Source of the DNA: Ditibartonella apihabitans
GTDB taxonomy: Bacteria > Pseudomonadota > Alphaproteobacteria > Rhizobiales > Rhizobiaceae
NCBI RefSeq assembly: GCF_002007485.1
Contig: NZ_CP015820.1
Location: 2,046,001-2,110,000, forward strand
DNA: 64,000 nucleotides
Direction: 5' to 3'
Both the position numbers and the translations under genes were made by a program. The number at the start of each line of letters is the position of its first letter. Position 1 is the stretch's first letter. The notes beneath the pieces are model-generated. The model was not told where the DNA came from. It did no database searches and saw only the letters and a list, made by a program, of their open reading frames with translations. This document shows, in pieces, positions 56,280 through 64,000 of this stretch.

Positions 56280-57809
56280 TCAATCGGTAAACTTTGCATC
56301 TTTCAAAAGAAAACCGCCATCCGGCAATGCGTAAACACCTTCAAGGTTCTTTGTTTTGCCGGAAAGCACGTCTTTCTGTCCAAGGAATATCCATGGTGCA
56401 TCCTGAAAGATGATCTTTTGCACTTTTCCGTAAAGTTCGGCGCGTTTTGTGTCATCTGCCGTTTTAACCGCATCTGAAAGATCCTTGTCGACCTCGGCAT
56501 TTTTATAATAGGCAACATTGAACAGATTGGGCGGGAAGCTTTCGCTGGAAAAAAGCGGGCGCATTCCGTAATCGGCATCGGCGGTTGATGCCGACCAGCC
56601 GCCAAACTGCATTTGCACCGTCGATTCTTCAGGTGTTCTTGCCCCCCATACGCGGTCAGCCTCGACACCGGCTTCAAGCGGTGTAACATTGACCTTGATA
56701 TTCACCGCCGCCAGTTGCTGTTGCAAAAATTGCAAACCACGAATGACCATCGTGCTGTTTTTGCCGAAAATTTCGGTATTGAAACCATTCGGGTAACCGG
56801 CTTCTGTCAAAAGCTGTTTGGCTTTTTCGATATTATATTCATACTCTCCGACATTGGTGTAATATTTCAGGAGTGGCGGAATAGGTGATGTGGCCGGTTC
56901 ACAAAAACCGTTCATCACGACTTTGCAGAAGGCATTTTTATCAACCGCATAGTTCATAGCCTGACGCACACGCACATCGTCAAACGGCTTTTTCATTGTG
57001 TTGATTGCCACATAATATTCGGAAATAGACGGTTCTTTGGTCACAACCAGATTGGGCATTTTTTGCGCAACGGCAAAAAGTTCCGGCGGAAAATCGGGAA
57101 CAAATTGCACTTCTTGCGCCTGCAACATGGCAAAACGGGCACCATTTTCCGGTACCGAACGGATGGTGACACCATCAACGCCGACAGTGCCATTCCAGTA
57201 GTGGTCGTTTTTTATGACTTCAAATGTGTCGCTTGAACGGTTTTTGAAAACAAATGGCCCGGTGCCGACAGGGTGGCGGTCAATATCGCGACCATATTTT
57301 TCTATAGCCGCCGGCGAAATCATCATGGTTCCGGTATGAGCCATGGAAGAAGGAAAAGCACCATAGGGTTCTTTAAGGATAACCTTGACGGTATAATCAT
57401 CCACGACTTCCACATGGTCGAGCATGGAGACAAGAACGCGACGCGACAATTTGTTTTCCGGATTTGCGAGCCGTTCAAGATTGATTTTGACTGCTTCTGC
57501 GTTAAAGTCTGTCCCGTCATGGAACTTCACGCCTTTGCGCAAATAGAAGGTAAATTCTTTGGCGTCGCTCGAAGCTTCATAACGTTCGGCCAGAAGCGGT
57601 ACAATTTTCAAATCCTTGTCGAACCCCAACAGGCCTTCATAAATCGTCCTGAGCGAAGTCATGGTCAATGTATCATTGATATTGGTCGGGTCGAGTTTTG
57701 TCAGATTGACAGGAACGGCAACCGTCAACGTTTTGGCTTCTGACAGAGCCGGCATCAACATGGTGGTAGAGATCAGCCCCGCAGCAAGCAATCGTTTCAC
57801 ATTCAACAT
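56280..57809 (-). CDS. gsiB: Glutathione/peptide-binding protein GsiB (copy adjacent to gsiC)
   Basis: The protein has 509 residues from the ATG at 57809; a TTG just before it is less likely. A signal peptide ends near ALSEA, followed by KTLTVAVPVNLTKLDPTNIN. SBP family 5 features: LLAERYEASSDAKEFTFYLR, GVKFHDGTDFNAEAVK, DDVRVRQAMNYAVDKNAFC and a C-terminal FQDAPWIFLGQKDV. Length matches GsiB (about 512). It is highly similar to the next gene upstream in the operon (57898-59430), clearly from tandem duplication. Confidence 0.92.
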   Translation of the reverse strand: MLNVKRLLAAGLISTTMLMPALSEAKTLTVAVPVNLTKLDPTNINDTLTMTSLRTIYEGLLGFDKDLKIVPLLAERYEASSDAKEFTFYLRKGVKFHDGTDFNAEAVKINLERLANPENKLSRRVLVSMLDHVEVVDDYTVKVILKEPYGAFPSSMAHTGTMMISPAAIEKYGRDIDRHPVGTGPFVFKNRSSDTFEVIKNDHYWNGTVGVDGVTIRSVPENGARFAMLQAQEVQFVPDFPPELFAVAQKMPNLVVTKEPSISEYYVAINTMKKPFDDVRVRQAMNYAVDKNAFCKVVMNGFCEPATSPIPPLLKYYTNVGEYEYNIEKAKQLLTEAGYPNGFNTEIFGKNSTMVIRGLQFLQQQLAAVNIKVNVTPLEAGVEADRVWGARTPEESTVQMQFGGWSASTADADYGMRPLFSSESFPPNLFNVAYYKNAEVDKDLSDAVKTADDTKRAELYGKVQKIIFQDAPWIFLGQKDVLSGKTKNLEGVYALPDGGFLLKDAKFTD

Positions 57810-57865
57810 CAATCATCCATTTCGTTGGTTTGTCGAGATTTATCGGTTTGTTGATAAAAGTTTTC

Positions 57866-57887
57866 AAAAAGCGGCAGCAAGGCTGCC
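57866..57887 (-). terminator. Intercistronic hairpin between the two gsiB copies
   Basis: GGCAGC (57873-57878) and GCTGCC (57882-57887) form a short GC-rich stem with a 3-nt loop; on the minus strand GCTTTTTG follows. Likely a partial terminator or mRNA-stability element. Confidence 0.55.
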
Positions 57888-57897
57888 ACCCTTATTG

Positions 57898-59430
57898 TCA
57901 TTCACCGGTAAATTTGGCGCCATCAAGCGAGAAACCGCCATCGGGCAGCATATAAACGCCTGACAATTTCTTGGTTTTTACAGAAATATTCTGCTTTTCA
58001 CCAAGAAAAATCCACGGAGCATCTTCAAACACCGTTTGCTGGACAATTTTATAAGCTTCTGCCCGTTTTGTATCATCAGCCGTCTTTACCCCTTCGGCGA
58101 GAGCCTGATCGACCTTTTCATTTTTGTAATAGGAGGTGTTATAAAGATTGGGCGGAAAGCTTTCGCTGGCAAAAAGCGGACGAAGGCCATAATCGGCATC
58201 CCCCGTTGAAGCCGACCAGCCGCTATAAAGCAATTGCACGTCGGATTTTTCAGGTGTCTCGGCGCCCCAGACGCGGTCAGCCTCCACACCGGCTTCAAGC
58301 GGGGTTACCGTAACCTTGACATTGACCTTGGCAAGTTCCTGTTGCAAAAACTGCATGGCACGAATAACAGCCGTGCTGTTTCTTGAAAAAACTTCTGTTT
58401 CAAAACCGTTTGCATAGCCTGCGTCAGCCAGCAATTGTTTGGCTTTTTCAGGGTTATATTCATATTGTCCGACATTGGTATAAAAGCGCAATAGCGGCGG
58501 AATGGACGATGTTGCCGGTTCACAATAACCGTTCAGGACAACCTTGCAGAAAGCTTCCTTGTTCACGGCATAGTTCAGGGCTTTGCGAACCCTGATGTCG
58601 TCAAAAGGTTTTTTCATGACATTCATCGACGTATAGAATTCATAGATCGACGGGGCTGTTGTCACGTCAAGTGTCGGTATTTTTTTGGCAACTTCAACAA
58701 GTTCGGAAGGAAAATCGGGAACAAATTGCAATTCACCGGCCTGAAGCATGGCAAAACGGGCGCCACTTTCGGGAACCGAGCGGATGACAACGCCATCGAC
58801 ATCGGCAACTTTGCCCCAATAATTCTCGTTTTTTGTCACCTCGAAAATATCGCCGCTCCAGTTTTTGAATTTGAACGGTCCGGTTCCCACAGGATGACGG
58901 TCAATATCCTTGCCATATTTCTTGATCGCTGCCGGAGAAATCATCATTGTACCGGGGTGGGCAAGCGAAGAAGGCAGCGCCCCGTAAGGCTCTTTGAGAT
59001 AAATTTTGATTGTATAATCATCAACAATGTCGACATGATCGAGCATCGAGATCAACACCCGCCGCGACAATTTGTTTTCCGGATTGGCCAAACGGTCAAG
59101 ATTGAATTTCACTGCCTCGGCGTTAAAATCCGTGCCATCATGGAACTTGACGCCTTTTCTGAGATAAAAGGTAAATTCCTTGGCATCACTGGAAGCTTCA
59201 TAACGTTCGGCCAGAAGCGGAATAATCTTGTAATCCTTGTCGAAACCCAACAGCCCCTGATAGACTGTGCGCAGCGATGTCATTGTCAATGTGTCATTGA
59301 TATTGGTGGGGTCAAGTTTGGTGAGGTTGAATTCGACACCGACAGCCAACGGTTTGGCTTCTGCCCAAACCGGCATTGCTGCCAATACCGAAACCAGTCC
59401 GGCTGCAAAATATCGTTTAACAAATCTCAT
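57898..59430 (-). CDS. gsiB: Glutathione/peptide-binding protein GsiB (copy adjacent to gsiA)
   Basis: The protein has 510 residues with a strong GAAGGAGAGG site. A signal peptide ends near PVWAEA. SBP family 5 motifs match those of the neighbouring copy almost throughout (FNLTKLDPTNINDTLTMTSL, then RYEASSDAKEFTFYLRKG). Differences cluster at ligand-facing positions such as APSIYEFYTSMNVM against PSISEYYVAINTM in the other copy, so specificity may have diverged. Its ATG overlaps the gsiA stop by 4 nt. Confidence 0.92.
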   Translation of the reverse strand: MRFVKRYFAAGLVSVLAAMPVWAEAKPLAVGVEFNLTKLDPTNINDTLTMTSLRTVYQGLLGFDKDYKIIPLLAERYEASSDAKEFTFYLRKGVKFHDGTDFNAEAVKFNLDRLANPENKLSRRVLISMLDHVDIVDDYTIKIYLKEPYGALPSSLAHPGTMMISPAAIKKYGKDIDRHPVGTGPFKFKNWSGDIFEVTKNENYWGKVADVDGVVIRSVPESGARFAMLQAGELQFVPDFPSELVEVAKKIPTLDVTTAPSIYEFYTSMNVMKKPFDDIRVRKALNYAVNKEAFCKVVLNGYCEPATSSIPPLLRFYTNVGQYEYNPEKAKQLLADAGYANGFETEVFSRNSTAVIRAMQFLQQELAKVNVKVTVTPLEAGVEADRVWGAETPEKSDVQLLYSGWSASTGDADYGLRPLFASESFPPNLYNTSYYKNEKVDQALAEGVKTADDTKRAEAYKIVQQTVFEDAPWIFLGEKQNISVKTKKLSGVYMLPDGGFSLDGAKFTGE

Positions 59431-61328
59431 TTTCCCTCTCCTTCAAACAATAGACCCGATTGTTCAACACGTTCAAAAATGCCCACCGGATGACAGGCAA
59501 CAAAATGTTCCGGCTCCACTTCAACGAGCGGCTCGACCAAAGGTTCATCACCGGGTACCCGTACAGGGCTTGGCACTTCCCCTTCAATGAGCGGCCGCTT
59601 GATAAAACGGCGCGCCGGATCGGCTATCGGTACGGCGGCAAGCAAACGCTGCGTATAAGGGTGAAGCGGATGATTAAACACTGCCTGCCTTGGACCGATT
59701 TCGACAATTTGGCCAAGATACATCACCGCCACACGGTGACTAATGCGCTCCACCACAGCCATATCATGGCTGATGAAAAGATAGGATAGACCCAATTTTC
59801 TTTGCAAGTCCATCAATAGATTGACGATTTGCGCCTGAATGGAAACATCAAGGGCTGCCACTGCCTCGTCGGCAATGAGGAGTTCCGGCCCGCAGGCCAA
59901 TGCGCGGGCAATACAGAGACGCTGGCGCTGACCGCCGGAAAATTCATGCGGGTAACGGCGCGCCACATGCGGCGGAAGGCCTACCGCCTGCAACAATTCC
60001 TGCACACGCTCGTCAACCTTGTTTGCCGGAACGAGTTTGTGCGTCAATAAAGGTTCGGCAATCGAAAAGCCGACAGTCAATCGTGGATCAAGCGAGGCAA
60101 ACGGATCCTGAAACACATATTGTATGTTCTGGCGTATCTTGTGGCGCTCGGCATTATCCATTTTTAAAATGTCGCGCCCGTGAAGCAGAATTTCGCCACT
60201 CCGCGGTTCGGTCAATTGCATGATCGTGCGCCCGACAGTGGATTTGCCGCAACCGCTTTCTCCGACAAGTGCCAGCGTTTCACCGGCTTTAATGGAAAAG
60301 CTCACCTGCTCGGCAGCATGAACCCGCCCTGTCACTTTGCCGAAAAAGTTCTTTTTGACATCGTAACGGGTTACGAGTTTCTTGACATCAAGCACAATAT
60401 CATCAAGCTTTACTGTATCCTGCGGCAGTGCTTCGACCTTATCTTTACCGGTTGAGCGTATATCGAAAGGACGTGGCAATTTTTCATTGGCGAGTGCGCC
60501 AAGCTGCGGAACTGCGGCAAGCAAAGCTTGCGTATAAGGTGCTTGCGGGTGCTTGAAAATTTCGTTCGACGTGCCTTCTTCGATCTTGTCGCCACGGCAC
60601 ATTACTAGCACGCGATCGGCAACCTCGGCAACGACCCCCATATCATGGGTGATAAAGACCACGCCCATACCAAGCTCGTCCTGCAACATGCGGATAAGGC
60701 GCAAAATCTGCGCCTGAATTGTTACATCAAGGGCAGTTGTCGGTTCGTCGGCAATGAGAAGCTGCGGGCGACAGGCAAGTGCCATTGCAATCATCACCCT
60801 TTGACGCATACCACCGGAAAGCTGGTGCGGGTGGCGATCAAGCAGGCCTTTGGCATCGGGAATACGCACTTTTTCAAGCATGGCAAGCGCTTCCTGACGC
60901 ACTTCCTTGTGCGTACCCCCCTGATGAAGACGGATCGCCTCGCCAATCTGGTCACCTATGGTGAAAACAGGATTGAGCGATGTCATCGGTTCCTGAAAAA
61001 TCATCGCAATATTTTTGCCGCGAACGCTATTCATTTGCGATTGCGTAAGCTTTGTGAGATCGCGCACAGCGCTCTTGTCGTTGAAGAGCACCTCGCCGGA
61101 AGAAATTTTACCACCGCCGAATTCGATAAGACGCATAATAGAGAGCGATGTTACCGATTTTCCCGAGCCGCTTTCGCCCACTATCGCCAATGTTTCACCG
61201 GCATTGACCGAAAAATCAAGCGACTTCACCGCACGGAAATTGCCGTCTTCGGTTTTGAAATCGACATCAAGGCCTTTTACGTTTAATAGCGGTGCATCCA
61301 AATTGACCAACCTCTTTTCTTCCGACAT
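59427..61328 (-). CDS. gsiA: Glutathione/peptide ABC transporter dual ATPase GsiA
   Basis: The protein has 633 residues from the ATG at 61328, which has a GGAAAG site; a TTG at 61391 would add 21 residues without one. Two complete ATPase domains are present. The first (about 10-265) has Walker A GESGSGKSV, signature LSGGMRQR and Walker B LLIADEPTTALD. The second (about 315-560) has GESGCGKST, FSGGQRQR and LLIADEAVAALD; Walker B there reads DEAVAALD, as in GsiA/DppD-F fusions. Each ends in an oligopeptide-transporter tail. Length fits E. coli GsiA (623). It powers the GsiCD permease and heads the gsi operon. Confidence 0.94.
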   Translation of the reverse strand: MSEEKRLVNLDAPLLNVKGLDVDFKTEDGNFRAVKSLDFSVNAGETLAIVGESGSGKSVTSLSIMRLIEFGGGKISSGEVLFNDKSAVRDLTKLTQSQMNSVRGKNIAMIFQEPMTSLNPVFTIGDQIGEAIRLHQGGTHKEVRQEALAMLEKVRIPDAKGLLDRHPHQLSGGMRQRVMIAMALACRPQLLIADEPTTALDVTIQAQILRLIRMLQDELGMGVVFITHDMGVVAEVADRVLVMCRGDKIEEGTSNEIFKHPQAPYTQALLAAVPQLGALANEKLPRPFDIRSTGKDKVEALPQDTVKLDDIVLDVKKLVTRYDVKKNFFGKVTGRVHAAEQVSFSIKAGETLALVGESGCGKSTVGRTIMQLTEPRSGEILLHGRDILKMDNAERHKIRQNIQYVFQDPFASLDPRLTVGFSIAEPLLTHKLVPANKVDERVQELLQAVGLPPHVARRYPHEFSGGQRQRLCIARALACGPELLIADEAVAALDVSIQAQIVNLLMDLQRKLGLSYLFISHDMAVVERISHRVAVMYLGQIVEIGPRQAVFNHPLHPYTQRLLAAVPIADPARRFIKRPLIEGEVPSPVRVPGDEPLVEPLVEVEPEHFVACHPVGIFERVEQSGLLFEGEGK

Positions 61329-61739
61329 TTCAACCGCTTTCCGGAACGCGTTTGAAAAAGCTGACTCCACCCGCTTTTTTAACGTACTCAAAATTCAACG
61401 AAAGGTTTTTTCTCAAATTCTTTCTACCCACTATGGTTGTTTTAGGCAAAACCAAGGACAGAGCACCCCGTTGTCACGGACAACGCCTTTAAACTGTCTT
61501 GCTATGACACACTCGCCAGACTCTTGCTGTCTTGACCCTTCAGACACAAGAAAAGATTGCTCACAATTAAAAATGCCGCCGAATATATCTTTTGCGGACG
61601 CATTCCTGCTTTACCTTTTTTTAAAACCGTCAAAGCCGGTTTTATTCACTAAATCGTGCTTGTCGTTCAAGTGTTTTTTTCAAAAACTTTTAAAACTGGC
61701 ATATAAATTGCTTTGGGGCTTGCTGTTTTCCTTTAAAAA
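61329..61739. other. Intergenic region between dmpA and gsiA, with a weak hairpin
   Basis: No gene is recognised. AAAACCG (61623-61629) and CGGTTTT (61637-61643) form a 7-bp stem flanked by T and A runs, about 100 nt after the dmpA stop; it may end that transcript. The gsi promoter should lie nearer 61400. Confidence 0.4.
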
Positions 61740-62816
61740 TCAGTCTGTTGCGGCACTGTTGATAAGTGTGGCAAGCGAGGTAAAATGCGAAGGTTTCATG
61801 GTTGCGGCATTAACACCCGACATATCATGCGCCATCCATAAAGACCGTAAAATGCTTTCTTCGGTTGCTTCTATGACCGCCTCGAACATGGGCGAGAGGG
61901 CACGGTCGTCAATATGGGGAACATCAACCATGTGCGATTCTTCTTCCCTATGGCGAAGTTCTTTTGCGGTGGAAAAAGCAAGCGCAAAATCGCCCGAACC
62001 ATTGCTCAAAGCTGCTCCACTTTTGGCAAGCCCCCCGAATGTCCGGTTGGCTAGCCGTTTCAATTGCCTTGAATCAAGGGGCGCATCGGTTGCAACAATC
62101 ATAATAATCGACCCGTCTTTATCAGCACTCGGTACGGGGTAATTTATGTCGCTCTTTTCGAGAATTCCAAGATGCCCGCCAAAATTCGACTGCACGAGAA
62201 TGCCGATTGTATAGGTTTTGTCACCAATTTCGATAAGGCGCGATGCCGTGCCGATACCGCCTTTAAGACCGAAGGCCACTGTGCCGGTGCCGGCTCCCAC
62301 TGCCCCTTCTTCAAACCGGCCGGTTCGGGCATTTTTCAAAGCTTCGAGCATTTCATCAAAGCTCGGGCGCAAAGCCCGTATATTATTCAGCCGTGAATCA
62401 TTGGTTTCACCGACAACAGCATTGATGGATGTTGCGTTTTCATTGCCCTTTTCATGCAAAGTGTAATAGATCAGTGCTTCAATCGCGCGACCGGTTGCAA
62501 GTGTATTGGTAAGCAATATTGGTGTTTCAAGCTCGCCAAGTTCTTCCACCTGAACAGAGCCTGCAAATTTTCCATAACCGTTAAATGCACTGAAACCGGC
62601 CGGTATCCTGTTTTGAAAAATATTGTCGGAATGCGGCACAATTGCCGTGACGCCGGTGCGGGTTGCGTCCCCTTCCTTGATCGTGACATGGCCTACTTTG
62701 ACACCGGCAACATCGGTGAGCGCATTGAGCGGGCCGCTTTTATAGTAACGGGTGACATAATGTTCCGGCAAAGGTTTCGAACAATCATTTTGAAATGACA
62801 ATGCTAACCCTTTCAT
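61740..62816 (-). CDS. dmpA: P1-family (DmpA-type) aminopeptidase
   Basis: The protein has 358 residues from the ATG at 62816, with a GAAGGA site; seven upstream codons are discarded. DmpA features: LTDVAGVKVGHVTI near 33-46, AIVPHSDNIFQNRIPAG, NGYGKFAGSVQVEELG, GAVGAGTGTVAFGLKGGIGT, and the autocleavage site KDGSIIMIVATDAPL with nucleophile Ser236. NGSGDFALAFST follows. Known: Ochrobactrum DmpA is a self-processing aminopeptidase that releases L- and D-alanyl or beta-amino residues. With iaaA and dppA it makes three peptidases for unusual peptide bonds next to one importer. Confidence 0.92.
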   Translation of the reverse strand: MKGLALSFQNDCSKPLPEHYVTRYYKSGPLNALTDVAGVKVGHVTIKEGDATRTGVTAIVPHSDNIFQNRIPAGFSAFNGYGKFAGSVQVEELGELETPILLTNTLATGRAIEALIYYTLHEKGNENATSINAVVGETNDSRLNNIRALRPSFDEMLEALKNARTGRFEEGAVGAGTGTVAFGLKGGIGTASRLIEIGDKTYTIGILVQSNFGGHLGILEKSDINYPVPSADKDGSIIMIVATDAPLDSRQLKRLANRTFGGLAKSGAALSNGSGDFALAFSTAKELRHREEESHMVDVPHIDDRALSPMFEAVIEATEESILRSLWMAHDMSGVNAATMKPSHFTSLATLINSAATD

Positions 62817-62883
62817 TTTTTCCTTCAGGCATGCCAACCCGAAGGATTTACAAATTATATAACAATTTCAATGACGAGTAAGC

Positions 62884-63240
62884 TTAAACATTATCCCGCG
62901 TCGCGTCCGGCTTTCTCGCAGTCACGAGATAATCATTATCTTCCATGGGTGCAACAGCGAATGTACCCTGTTTTTTAAATTTTGAATGATCGGCAAGAAC
63001 GATTATCTTTTCTCAAGTTTGCACTCATAGCGCGCACAACTTTAGTCATTGCCAGATCAAAATCCGCCCCCTATTACAAATCGCACTGACAGCTATGAAA
63101 GCATAACGGGCGTGGACTTTTTTGATCTCTCGAGAGGAAAGCCACCGATATTTTGAGACGACACCCGACGTCTAACGAACAGCTCACAACACACATCAGG
63201 GTGGGCACTCGAAATATCGGGAACACTGCTTGAATTTTTA
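62884..63240 (-). pseudogene. Decayed DeoR/GlpR-family transcription regulator (C-terminal part)
   Basis: Pieces of the DeoR sensor domain lie in order on the minus strand in different frames. They are SSVPDISSAHPDVCCELFV and SSQNIGGFPL (63240 to about 63135), HARYAFIAVSAI (about 63115 to 63080), ADFDLAMTKVVRAMSANLRK (about 63072 to 63010), and IIVLADHSKFKKQGTFAV, continuing with APMEDNDYLV to a TAA at 62884. At least two or three frameshifts and a short deletion separate them. The N-terminal helix-turn-helix is missing, and the remnant abuts the terminator at 63255. The target genes are unknown. Confidence 0.8.
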
Positions 63241-63253
63241 ACAATTAACATTC

Positions 63254-63285
63254 TTAAAAAAACCAGCCTCTTTCTACAGGCTGGT
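63254..63285 (-). terminator. Terminator of the biotin-carboxylase gene
   Basis: ACCAGCCT (63262-63269) and AGGCTGGT (63278-63285) form an 8-bp stem with an 8-nt loop; on the minus strand it is followed by TTTTTTT. It lies about 115 nt after the carboxylase stop. Confidence 0.85.
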
Positions 63286-63399
63286 CTTTCTTTCAGCACG
63301 CTTGCCTTAACTGCCTAACCGGTAGTTTATCCGTTCTTGGCTTCTCCGGTTTAAAAACCGTTTTAAGTTCCGGATGGCGATTTTTAAAGCGCCCGATTC

Positions 63400-64000
63400 C
63401 TAGCGGATACGGGCAATCACTTCCCCGACATTGGCGATACTGCCCGCCGGTTTTACAATTTCCAGTGTTCCGCTTGTTTCGGCTTTAATTTCAGTCTCCA
63501 TTTTCATGGCCTCCATTACGGCTACAGTCGAACCTTCTTCGACTTTTTTGCCGTTCTCGACGAGCCATGCTTTGATCGTTCCGGGAATTGGTGCGGCAAT
63601 ATCACCAGCGCCCTTATTGGCCGTCATTTGTTTCCCATCATCGGAATGCGGAATTTCTTTGCCATTCAACGCACTTCCCGCCCCTTCAAGCAATTTCAAA
63701 AACCGGAATGGCAAACCGAGTTCCACCCGCTTTCCATCAATTTCAATATCGAAACGCTCAATTTGCGGGTCAATTTTATCGGCTTTGGTTTCCATAGCCA
63801 ATTTTTCGGCAAAATCGGTCTCGATCCAGCGTGTATAAACTTTAAAGCCGTTTTCTCCAATAAAATCCGGATGTTGAACAACAAGCCGGTCAAATGGCAA
63901 GACCGTTGCAACCCCTTCAATTTCAAATTCTTTCAAAGCCCGTGCCGCACGCTTTAACGTTTCTTCGCGGGTTCTTCCGGTAATAATCAATTTTGCAATC
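63400..64000 (-). CDS. Acyl-CoA carboxylase biotin-containing alpha subunit (3' end, partial)
   Basis: About 199 C-terminal residues are visible and the frame stays open to the window edge. The start of the visible part, IAKLIITGRTREETLKRA, is the end of the biotin-carboxylase domain. A short linker domain with FDIEIDGKRVELGLP and then the biotinyl carrier domain GAGDIAAPIPGTIKAWLV, VMEAMKMETEI follow; the Lys in EAMKME is biotinylated. This domain order fits acetyl-, propionyl- or methylcrotonyl-CoA carboxylase alpha chains. Which acyl-CoA is used cannot be told without the partner gene outside the window. Confidence 0.9.
   Translation of the reverse strand, partial: IAKLIITGRTREETLKRAARALKEFEIEGVATVLPFDRLVVQHPDFIGENGFKVYTRWIETDFAEKLAMETKADKIDPQIERFDIEIDGKRVELGLPFRFLKLLEGAGSALNGKEIPHSDDGKQMTANKGAGDIAAPIPGTIKAWLVENGKKVEEGSTVAVMEAMKMETEIKAETSGTLEIVKPAGSIANVGEVIARIR

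Noticed and set aside
61015-62142. Plus-strand frame of 375 codons across gsiA, the gap and dmpA
   Set aside because: It spans two real genes antisense and shows no domain.
63093-63299. 68-codon minus-strand frame as an intact gene
   Set aside because: It starts inside the carboxylase terminator, and its middle part matches DeoR only as one block of a frameshifted remnant.

Overview
The window looks like a chromosome piece from an alphaproteobacterium of the Rhizobiales (Hyphomicrobiales), most likely a Bartonella relative of the honey-bee-gut type. This rests on the Rhizobiales-type conserved protein at 4766..7744, the cobalamin-riboswitch cbtBA pair, the moderate G+C, and strongly AT-rich intergenic DNA. 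The genus is an inference from recalled family resemblance; no search was run.

Region 1 (1 to about 33.9 kb, all minus strand) is a giant-adhesin type I secretion island. One tightly packed operon runs from 33286 to 7991. It encodes a 6073-residue adhesin with about 45 Ig-like domains, a flavoprotein of the tryptophan-halogenase family, a TolC-like outer-membrane lipoprotein, a LapB/HlyB-type ABC exporter and an HlyD-type adaptor. Next come a conserved Rhizobiales membrane protein and a frameshifted octapeptide-repeat array. A second operon (3142 to beyond position 1) encodes a MotA-like proton-channel protein, a second TolC-like lipoprotein and a MotB-like protein cut by the window edge. The set parallels Salmonella SPI-4 (SiiA-F), where a MotAB-like pair controls a type I secreted giant Ig-domain adhesin. 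The flavoprotein and the second TolC are additions. Two strongly AT-rich stretches (3.14-4.09 kb and 33.3-33.9 kb) precede the two operons.

Region 2 (33.9-44.6 kb) is metabolic. It holds an acetoin/diacetyl reductase and a small DUF3088 operon on the minus strand. On the plus strand an eight-gene operon has two luciferase-like monooxygenases, an FMN reductase, a GNAT acetyltransferase, a fused permease/ATPase amino-acid importer, two binding proteins and cysteine synthase. The set resembles the Bacillus ytmI operon for S-modified cysteines, so import, N-acetylation, oxidative C-S cleavage and sulfur recapture are likely. A strong terminator closes it.

Region 3 (44.6-50.7 kb) carries a 1279-residue SIR2-domain protein resembling anti-phage sirtuins, a flavodoxin lacking a recognisable start codon, and a histidine-phosphatase-family protein.

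Region 4 (50.8-62.8 kb) starts with a cobalamin riboswitch and the cobalt transporter genes cbtB-cbtA. A peptide and glutathione scavenging cluster follows: D-aminopeptidase dppA, then on the minus strand dmpA, gsiA, two gsiB copies, gsiC, gsiD and iaaA.

Region 5 (62.8-64 kb) holds a decayed DeoR-family regulator and the 3' end of a biotin-dependent carboxylase alpha chain. No tRNA, rRNA, CRISPR array, transposase or integrase was seen.
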